Positions 30,666 through 35,630 of a stretch of DNA of 35,630 bases are shown piece after piece. The stretch is from positions 1-35,630 of the forward strand of contig JBKOUY010000131.1 of NCBI GenBank assembly GCA_046723645.1, read 5' to 3'. This DNA is from DASQUK01 sp046723645 (GTDB lineage: Bacteria; Actinomycetota; Acidimicrobiia; Acidimicrobiales; VFJN01). The notes under the pieces are model-generated. The model did no database searches. It had not been told where the DNA came from and saw only the letters and a program-made list of their open reading frames with translations. Made by a program: the position numbers and the translations under genes. How positions within the stretch are numbered: the first letter of the stretch is position 1; every line of letters starts with the position of its first letter.

Positions 30666-31880
30666 GTGCCCCTCGTGATCCAGAAGTTCGGCGGCACCTC
30701 GGTCGCCGATCCCGAGCGCATCCGCGAGGTCGCCGACCATGTGGCGCGCACGCAGCGCCGGGGCGACGACCCGGTCGTGGTCGTGAGCGCGATGGGCAAG
30801 GAGACCGACGACCTGATCCGCCTGGCGGGCGATGTCTCGGACGTGGCGCCCGGCCGGGAGATGGACATGCTCATCACGGCGGGCGAGCGCAAGGCGATGG
30901 CGCTGCTGTGCATCGCACTGCACGCGATCGGCGTGCCGGCCGACAGCTTCACGGGCAGTCAGGCGGGGTTCATCACCGACACGAACCACAGCAACGCCAA
31001 GATCATCGAGCTGCGCCCCGACCGGCTGCGCAAGGCCATCGAGGCGGGCAGGGTGCCCGTCGTCGGCGGCGCGCAGGGGGTGTCCACCGACCACGACATC
31101 ACGTTCCTCGGCCGTGGCGGGTCCGACACAACCGCCGTGGCCCTGTGCCACGCCCTCGAAGGCGGGGCGTGTGAGCTCTACACCGATGTGCCCGGCGTGT
31201 TCACCGCCGACCCCCGCCTGGTCCCCGAGGCCCGGCGGATGACCCAGGTGTCGTTCGAGGAGATGCTCGAGATGACTGCAACCGGCTGTCCCAAGCCGGC
31301 GATGCGCTCGGTGGAGTTCGCCCGCCGGTGGGGGGTCAAGCTGCACGTCCGTTCGGCCTTCACGTGGGAGCCGGGCACCTGGATCACCGAGGAGGACCAG
31401 TCGATGGAGCAGGCGATCGTCTCCGCCGTCACCCACGACGTGAGCGAGGCAAAGGTCACCGTGTCCGGGGTGCCGGACAAGCCGGGCATCGCGGCCCGCC
31501 TGTTCCGTGAGCTCGCCGACGTGGGCGTCAACGTCGACATGATCGTGCAGAACGTGTCCGACCACGGCGTGACCGACATCTCGTTCACGGTCCCGAAGAA
31601 CGACCTGACGACCGGCACCGAGGTGTGCCAACGGCTGGCCGCCGAGATCGGCGCCACCGGGGTGTCGTCCGACCGCGACATCGCGCGAGTGAGCATCGTG
31701 GGCGCGGGCATGAAGTCCAACCCCGGCGTCGCCGCCACCATGTTCGAGGTCCTGGCCGGCGGCGGCATCAACATCGAGATGATCTCCACGTCGGCAATCC
31801 GCACGTCGTGCGTCGTCCGCGAGGGCCAGATCGAGCAGGCGGTCCAGAGCCTGCACGCGGCGTTCGAGCTCGGGGACTGA
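30666..31880 (+). CDS. lysC: Aspartate kinase (alpha form)
   Basis: This 404-residue enzyme phosphorylates aspartate, the first step to lysine, threonine, methionine and diaminopimelate. It begins with IQKFGGTSVADPERI, has ITAGERKAMALLC, FTGSQAGFITD and FLGRGGSDTTAVAL, and TDVPGVFTADPRLVPEA in the kinase domain (1 to about 245). Two ACT domains follow (KVTVSGVPDKPGIAARLF near 260 and VSIVGAGMKSNPGVAATMF near 345), which normally bind lysine and/or threonine for feedback inhibition. GTG start; asd follows after 51 bases with its own promoter. Confidence 0.96.
   Translation: MPLVIQKFGGTSVADPERIREVADHVARTQRRGDDPVVVVSAMGKETDDLIRLAGDVSDVAPGREMDMLITAGERKAMALLCIALHAIGVPADSFTGSQAGFITDTNHSNAKIIELRPDRLRKAIEAGRVPVVGGAQGVSTDHDITFLGRGGSDTTAVALCHALEGGACELYTDVPGVFTADPRLVPEARRMTQVSFEEMLEMTATGCPKPAMRSVEFARRWGVKLHVRSAFTWEPGTWITEEDQSMEQAIVSAVTHDVSEAKVTVSGVPDKPGIAARLFRELADVGVNVDMIVQNVSDHGVTDISFTVPKNDLTTGTEVCQRLAAEIGATGVSSDRDIARVSIVGAGMKSNPGVAATMFEVLAGGGINIEMISTSAIRTSCVVREGQIEQAVQSLHAAFELGD
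31404..31880 (+). CDS. Internal in-frame start giving aspartate kinase beta subunit
   Basis: An ATG at codon 247 of lysC has GGAGG eight bases upstream, a better ribosome site than that of lysC itself. It would yield a 158-residue protein made of the two ACT domains only. Corynebacterium glutamicum and Bacillus LysC are alpha2-beta2 enzymes whose beta subunit is made from just such an internal start near residue 250, so I judge it functional. Confidence 0.7.
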   Translation: MEQAIVSAVTHDVSEAKVTVSGVPDKPGIAARLFRELADVGVNVDMIVQNVSDHGVTDISFTVPKNDLTTGTEVCQRLAAEIGATGVSSDRDIARVSIVGAGMKSNPGVAATMFEVLAGGGINIEMISTSAIRTSCVVREGQIEQAVQSLHAAFELGD

Positions 31881-31919
31881 CGGCGGGAACCCATTTGCGG
31901 GCCCATCCGCCCGGCCCCA

Positions 31920-31925
31920 TAGCCT
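31920..31925 (+). promoter_or_regulatory. -10 box of leaderless asd promoter
   Basis: TAGCCT ends six bases before the ATG at 31932, with the same hexamer and spacing as the hbd promoter. No ribosome binding site is present. Confidence 0.5.
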
Positions 31926-31931
31926 TCCGGC

Positions 31932-32978
31932 ATGAGTTCACAGGTGCGCGTGGCCGTCGTCGGCGCAACGGGACAGGTCGGCGGCGTGATGCGCTCGGTG
32001 CTGGCGGAGCGGTCGTTCCCGGTCGGCGAGATCAGGTACTTCGCCTCGTCGCGCTCGGCCGGGCGCACGCTCCCCTGGCGGGGCGACGACGTCGTCGTCG
32101 AGGACGCGGACAGCGCCGACTGGTCGGGCATCGACATCGCCCTGTTCTCGGCCGGCAAGGCGACGTCGAAGGCGCTGGCGCCCCGGGTCGCGGCCGCCGG
32201 CGCAACGGTGATCGACAACTCCTCGGCGTGGCGCATGGACCCCGACGTGCCCCTGGTGGTGTCCGAGGTCAATCCCGGGGCACTCGACAGCATCCCCAAG
32301 GGCATCGTGGCCAACCCCAACTGCACCACGATGGCGTTCATGCCCGTGCTGGCGCCGCTCCACCGGGAGGCCGGGTTACGGCAGCTGGTGGTCAGTAGCT
32401 ACCAGGCCGCATCGGGCGCCGGGCTGGCGGGCACCGCCGAGCTCGATGAGCAGGTCCGCAAGGCCGCTGACCGGGCGGCTGCGCTGGCCTTCGACGGGGC
32501 CGCCATCGATATGCCCGCACCGGTCAAGTTCGCAGCGCCGCTCGCCTTCAACGTGTTGCCTCTGGCCGGCTCGATCGTCGACGACGGCAGCGGCGAGACC
32601 GACGAGGAGCAGAAGCTCCGCAGCGAGAGCCGCAAGATCCTCGGCATCCCCGACCTGCCGGTGTCGGGGACGTGCGTGCGGGTGGCCGTGTTCACCGGGC
32701 ACTCACTGTCGATCAACGCCGACTTCGAGCGTCCGCTCAGCCCGGAGCGCGCACTGGCGCTGCTCGCCGAAGCGCCCGGCGTAGCGGTCGTGGACGTGCC
32801 GACGCCGTTGATGGCCGCCGGGACCGACCCGTGCTACGTCGGACGGGTGCGCCGCGATCCGACGGCCGAGCACGGCCTCGCGCTGTTCGTGTCCAACGAC
32901 AACCTCCGCAAGGGTGCCGCGCTCAACGCCGTGCAGATCGCCGAGCTGCTCGTCGCCGGCGGACCCCGTCGGCTCTGA
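31932..32978 (+). CDS. asd: Aspartate-semialdehyde dehydrogenase
   Basis: This 348-residue enzyme reduces aspartyl phosphate, the product of LysC, to aspartate semialdehyde. It opens with the NADP loop VAVVGATGQVGGVM and has FASSRSAGRTL and IDNSSAWRMDPDVPLVVSEVN. The catalytic Cys lies in NPNCTTM near residue 133, SSYQAASGAGLAG follows, and the catalytic His is in FTGHSLSINADF near 257. Length and motif order match bacterial Asd. The pairing with lysC is common in actinobacteria. Confidence 0.96.
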   Translation: MSSQVRVAVVGATGQVGGVMRSVLAERSFPVGEIRYFASSRSAGRTLPWRGDDVVVEDADSADWSGIDIALFSAGKATSKALAPRVAAAGATVIDNSSAWRMDPDVPLVVSEVNPGALDSIPKGIVANPNCTTMAFMPVLAPLHREAGLRQLVVSSYQAASGAGLAGTAELDEQVRKAADRAAALAFDGAAIDMPAPVKFAAPLAFNVLPLAGSIVDDGSGETDEEQKLRSESRKILGIPDLPVSGTCVRVAVFTGHSLSINADFERPLSPERALALLAEAPGVAVVDVPTPLMAAGTDPCYVGRVRRDPTAEHGLALFVSNDNLRKGAALNAVQIAELLVAGGPRRL

Positions 32979-33039
32979 CGATCGTCGGGCCGCGTCGCGC
33001 TCCGCTGCGGACCCGGGGGTAGCGCCGGCCCCGCGCCGA

Positions 33040-33076
33040 ACGGCCCCCCGGTTTCCTGTGCATCCCGAGGGGCCGT
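33040..33076 (+). terminator. Hairpin downstream of asd
   Basis: ACGGCCCC (33040-33047) and GGGGCCGT (33069-33076) form a perfect 8-base stem with a 21-base loop, about 60 bases after the asd stop and before the convergent small gene. Confidence 0.45.
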
Positions 33077-33174
33077 CGTGCGTCGCCGCAGCGAATCCGT
33101 CAAACGCCACCTCGTCAGGCCCCACCCGTTGGGGGCACACCCGCGGCACTCAGACGGAGACGTGAGTGCGTTAT

Positions 33175-33345
33175 CTACTTACAGCCAGGCTCATCCACCG
33201 TCTGGCCCGGTGGGTGGCACTTGGCACCACCGTCGTTCGGTCCCTTGGACGAGTTGCCGGGGCCGAAGTCGGGGTCGGCAGCTGCGGCGCTGGCGCCGAG
33301 CAACAGCGTCAGCGCGGCGACGACAGCGAGGATGATTCGTTTCAT
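33175..33345 (-). CDS. Tiny secreted protein (56 residues)
   Basis: Begins MKRIILAVVAALTLLLGASA, a clear signal peptide likely cut near residue 23 (ASAAAA before Asp24). The mature part is about 33 residues, rich in Gly, Pro, Asn and Lys (DPDFGPGNSSKGPND), with two cysteines (Cys43 in AKCHPPGQT and Cys55 in the last residues PGCK) that could form a disulfide. AGGAGG lies 12 bases before the ATG, rather far. The protein is short but the signal peptide and codon use are convincing. It sits alone between asd and an EEP-family gene. I do not recognise a named family; a small exported peptide of unknown role. Confidence 0.75.
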   Translation of the reverse strand: MKRIILAVVAALTLLLGASAAAADPDFGPGNSSKGPNDGGAKCHPPGQTVDEPGCK

Positions 33346-33606
33346 GCAGGGTCCGCGCCTCCTGGTCCGAAGTCGGCGTCACCCGCTGTGGCGCCGACCC
33401 ACGCAGGGTAAGACCGGCAGCTTGAGACAGCCTGAAGGGTCGTCGATCTCAGCGGGGGTGGGCGTGAAGTTGGCGTACCGGGGCGTCACGCATCGGCCAC
33501 CCGCGTGGGGTTGGCTCGCCCAGGCCCGGCAAGTGGGTGGTCGTGCGCCTCTACGATCTCGGCCGCCCGGGTCAGGATCGGTTGCCAGGAAGGGCGTGCC
33601 ACGGAC

Positions 33607-34377
33607 GTGAACGTTCTCAGTTGGAACCTCAAGGGCAGCAAGGGCGTCGATGTCCGCGCCGTGGCCGGCCAGATCCGGGCGATGGCGGCCGATGTGGTCG
33701 TGCTCCAGGAGGTTCAGTTCTTCCAGGCGCGGGCAATTGCCCGATCGCTCGGGGCCGAGAGCCGGAGCTGGGGGTTCAAGCACTGGCCCATCCGCACATG
33801 GCCCGAGGGGATGGCCGTGATCGGCGTCACGCAGCCGGCCCTGGCCCACACGCACGCGATCACGCATCGCCTGCTGCCGTGGAGCTGGCGGCGCCGCATC
33901 CTGCAGGTCGCCACCGTCCGCGTCGACACCGAGCCCGGCGCCGGGCCCGGCGCCGGCTTCTTCGCCACGCTGGTCAACGTGCACCTCAGCCCCGGCGATG
34001 CGGCCACGGTCCGCATGGTGGAGGCCGACTCGGTCGTCCGTCGCATCGCCGAGCGAGGGCGGCCGGCAATCGTTGGGGGCGACCTGAACGATCGCCCCGA
34101 GTCAGCCGTGTACACCCGCTTCGAGGAGGCCGGCCTGCGGGACGTGTGGGCCGTCGTGCGGCCCGACGAGCCCGGCCCCACCAACTGGCGGGCCTGGGTG
34201 GCGGGGACGGCCAAGCCACCGACCCGGCGCATCGACTACGTGTTCGTCAGCGACGGGCTGGGCCCGGAGTCGGCGTCGGTGCCGCGCTACGGCGACCCCG
34301 GCTTTCCCCCGTTCGCGTCGATCTCGGACCACCTGCCGGTGACGGCCACGGTGGCCGCCGCCCGAGCGCGGCCCTGA
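33607..34377 (+). CDS. Endonuclease/exonuclease/phosphatase family protein
   Basis: This 256-residue EEP-fold hydrolase has the expected metal and catalytic residues in order: VLSWNLKG, VVVLQEVQ (Glu), TLVNVHLSPGD (His), IVGGDLNDRPES (Asp/Asn), RRIDYVFVSDG (Asp) and SDHLPVTATV (Asp-His). No signal peptide is present with the GTG start at 33607, so it is probably cytosolic. The start is chosen because the beta strand VNVLSWN must begin the domain; upstream in-frame residues are Arg/Ser-rich and unlike the family. Substrate may be DNA, phosphodiesters or a phospholipid head group. Confidence 0.88.
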   Translation: MNVLSWNLKGSKGVDVRAVAGQIRAMAADVVVLQEVQFFQARAIARSLGAESRSWGFKHWPIRTWPEGMAVIGVTQPALAHTHAITHRLLPWSWRRRILQVATVRVDTEPGAGPGAGFFATLVNVHLSPGDAATVRMVEADSVVRRIAERGRPAIVGGDLNDRPESAVYTRFEEAGLRDVWAVVRPDEPGPTNWRAWVAGTAKPPTRRIDYVFVSDGLGPESASVPRYGDPGFPPFASISDHLPVTATVAAARARP

Positions 34378-34383
34378 GCGGGC

Positions 34384-34401
34384 CCGGCGCCTAGACGCCG
34401 G
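34384..34401. terminator. Short hairpin between convergent genes
   Basis: CCGGCG (34384-34389) and CGCCGG (34396-34401) form a 6-base stem whose loop includes the stop codon of the PAP2 gene. It lies just after the EEP gene stop. Confidence 0.45.
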
Positions 34402-35230
34402 AGCCGACCGGGACCTTCTCGGGCCGCTCCACCGGGGCGGCCCGCGCCCGCTCGGCCTGTTCCAGCTGCGCCCGTTCCCGCTCGGCCTGCTCGGCGAGCA
34501 TCCTGCACGGATAGCGGCGATGGGCGCGAATCAGCACCTTGTCCACCCCGAGCAGGAAGAACGTCCCCACGACCAGGCCCGCCGTCACGTCGGAGAACCA
34601 GTGGACGCCGAGGTAGACGCGGCTGGCGGCGATGCCGGCGATCAGCACGGCCGACACCCCCACCGATGCCCACCAGATGGCGCGGCGGCGGGTGTAGAGC
34701 GCCACGACCACCGGCAGCAGGCCCCAGAGCGCCATCGCAGCCATGACGTGACCGCTCGGGAAGGAGGGCCCGGTGCCGGCCACGAGCCTGTCGAAGGCGG
34801 GCCGATCGCGGCCGACCAGCCCCTTCACGATGAACTCGATCGCGGGCCGGGCGAAGGTGGCGACCAGCAGCGCCGTGGCCACGGCCCGGCAGCGGCGCCA
34901 CGTCAGGATCGCACCCAACGATCCGGCGATGAGCACGAACACCGTCGACCCCAGGCGCGACACGGCCAGGAACAGGTCGTTGAGCGCCGACGTCCGGTTG
35001 GCCTCCACCTCGCGCTGGATGGGCGCGTCCCAGGTCAGCAGCGCCTGACCGTTGCGGAGGGCGGCGGCCGTGGCGAGCGCCACCAACAGAGCGCCGAGGG
35101 CGATCAGCAGGCGGCGGCGCCGCAGCAACACCGACGACGGCGTGAACGGCGGGGCCGTGTGCACATGGCTCACGCAGCCCTCAGGGGAGGTGGTGGATGT
35201 GGAAGCGGCGGCGGCGGAGGTCGTTTCCAT
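34391..35230 (-). CDS. PAP2-family membrane phosphatase
   Basis: This 279-residue multi-pass protein has the phosphatase signature in three parts: KGLVGRDRP (KxxxxxxRP), GTGPSFPSGHVMA (PSGH) and SRVYLGVHWFSDVTAG (SRxxxxxHxxxD), near residues 150-235. About six membrane helices are visible from residue 43 on. It likely dephosphorylates a lipid such as undecaprenyl diphosphate or phosphatidic acid. The C-terminal tail is a charged, coiled-coil-like helix (EQAERERAQLEQAERARA), unusual for the family. An in-frame GTG at 35254, close to a TGTAAT box, would add eight residues. Confidence 0.9.
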   Translation of the reverse strand: METTSAAAASTSTTSPEGCVSHVHTAPPFTPSSVLLRRRRLLIALGALLVALATAAALRNGQALLTWDAPIQREVEANRTSALNDLFLAVSRLGSTVFVLIAGSLGAILTWRRCRAVATALLVATFARPAIEFIVKGLVGRDRPAFDRLVAGTGPSFPSGHVMAAMALWGLLPVVVALYTRRRAIWWASVGVSAVLIAGIAASRVYLGVHWFSDVTAGLVVGTFFLLGVDKVLIRAHRRYPCRMLAEQAERERAQLEQAERARAAPVERPEKVPVGSGV

Positions 35231-35280
35231 GAGCGGCGGCACTGGGCCGGGCACCGAGTATTACACCCAGCGCGCGGACT

Positions 35281-35298
35281 CGTGCGTCCAGACGCACG
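35281..35298. repeat. Inverted repeat between PAP2 and DCC genes
   Basis: CGTGCGTC-CA-GACGCACG: a perfect 8-base inverted repeat with a 2-base centre. It lies about 50 bases upstream of the PAP2 start and 65 bases downstream of the DCC gene, so it could be an operator or a small terminator. Confidence 0.45.
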
Positions 35299-35362
35299 AT
35301 TGAAGCATCTTCGACACGTTTAGGCGAACTTCCTGTGAACAACCTGAACGTCCGGCGCGCGG

Positions 35363-35630
35363 TCAGCGGTGCGCGATCCGGTCCCGTTCCGCCTGCGGGA
35401 GCAGGCAGGCGGCCGTGCCGCCGGGCAGGCGATGGCGGTTGCGCGCCACCAGCCGGTAGGCGGGGCCGGCGATCCAGCGGATGGGTCGCAAGTCGAGCAG
35501 CAGGCCGAGCGCACGCCAGTACGAGCCTGCATCCACCAGCAGCCGGGCAATGGCAGCGGGACCTGCGGCCCGCGCCGCTCGTGGCGGCCCTTTGTCGATC
35601 CACTGCACCGACGCCTCGGCTTCGGCCTGG
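35363..35630 (-). CDS. DCC / DUF393 thiol-disulfide family protein (N-terminus cut off)
   Basis: Only the last 88 residues are in the window; the frame runs off the right edge. The visible part (QWIDKGPPRAARAAG, LLVDAGSYWRALGLLLDL, IRWIAGPAYRLVARNRHRLPGG) matches the C-terminal half of the DCC family, where residues after the redox centre form a helical bundle with an RxP-type region. The N-terminal DxDCxxC site lies outside, so I cannot test it. Confidence 0.7.
   Translation of the reverse strand, partial: QAEAEASVQWIDKGPPRAARAAGPAAIARLLVDAGSYWRALGLLLDLRPIRWIAGPAYRLVARNRHRLPGGTAACLLPQAERDRIAHR

Noticed and set aside
33346..33606. Search for a tRNA, small RNA or gene between the tiny secreted protein and the EEP gene
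   Set aside because: I found only a 7-base inverted repeat (GTCGGCG...CGCCGAC) and no cloverleaf, ORF or clear promoter.

Overview
The window is a chromosomal segment of a very GC-rich actinobacterium. The lineage markers I can see are an acyl-CoA carboxylase epsilon subunit directly behind a PccB-type carboxyltransferase, a BldD-type regulator with a c-di-GMP signature, a SigK/RskA pair, a SigJ/ECF41-type sigma factor, a LigC-type ATP-dependent DNA ligase and many TAnnnT -10 boxes sitting 6 to 9 bases in front of start codons (leaderless transcripts). Gene content fits the class Acidimicrobiia best, but that is inference. I see no phage genes, transposases, CRISPR arrays, rRNA or tRNA genes. 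Both ends cut a gene: a coiled-coil protein at the left and a DCC/DUF393 protein at the right.

Layout. 1-3.4 kb: a truncated helical protein, crotonyl-CoA carboxylase/reductase (ccr), an ethylmalonyl/methylmalonyl-CoA epimerase and a duplicated DUF4389 membrane protein. 3.4-7.3 kb (minus strand): a SigK-like sigma factor, RskA-like anti-sigma factor, sulfite-oxidase-like membrane enzyme and fasciclin lipoprotein. 7.4-15 kb: an ABC-F ATPase, a regulator plus membrane protein pair, a 5'-3' exonuclease, and a FAD oxidoreductase coupled to an ECF41-like sigma factor. 15-19.4 kb: four tandem hairpins, an acyl-CoA dehydrogenase, LigC, an exported Thr-Pro-repeat protein and an L,D-transpeptidase lipoprotein. 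19.5-23.6 kb: accD-accE, a metallophosphoesterase, a family III CoA-transferase and a 20-residue ORF. 23.6-28.5 kb (minus strand): a DUF4118 protein, B12-dependent ethylmalonyl-CoA mutase (ecm/meaA), aat, an EcsC-family protein and 3-hydroxybutyryl-CoA dehydrogenase. 28.5-35.6 kb: a Ser-less peptidase-S51-like protein, a membrane FKBP, bldD, lysC (with an internal beta-subunit start), asd, a tiny secreted protein, an EEP phosphatase, a PAP2 protein and the DCC fragment.

How the genes work together. Several are steps of the ethylmalonyl-CoA pathway or of its propionyl-CoA/methylmalonyl-CoA connection: hbd, ccr, epimerase, ecm and an acyl-CoA carboxylase. They are dispersed, not one operon, yet ccr, ecm and hbd carry the same 5-4-5 inverted repeat (consensus TTACC-N4-GGTAA) overlapping or abutting the -10 box, and an acyl-CoA dehydrogenase has a perfect 18-base palindrome of the same geometry. 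ccr and hbd also each have a related ~50-base palindromic element just behind the stop codon. I read this as a small regulon controlled by one unidentified, probably TetR-type, repressor. It is the most interesting signal here. Two more circuits can be read from the DNA: a SigK-like autoregulated unit with two matching promoters (TCATCC-N15/16-CCGRAY), and a BldD gene with a BldD-type box just ahead of its own start codon.
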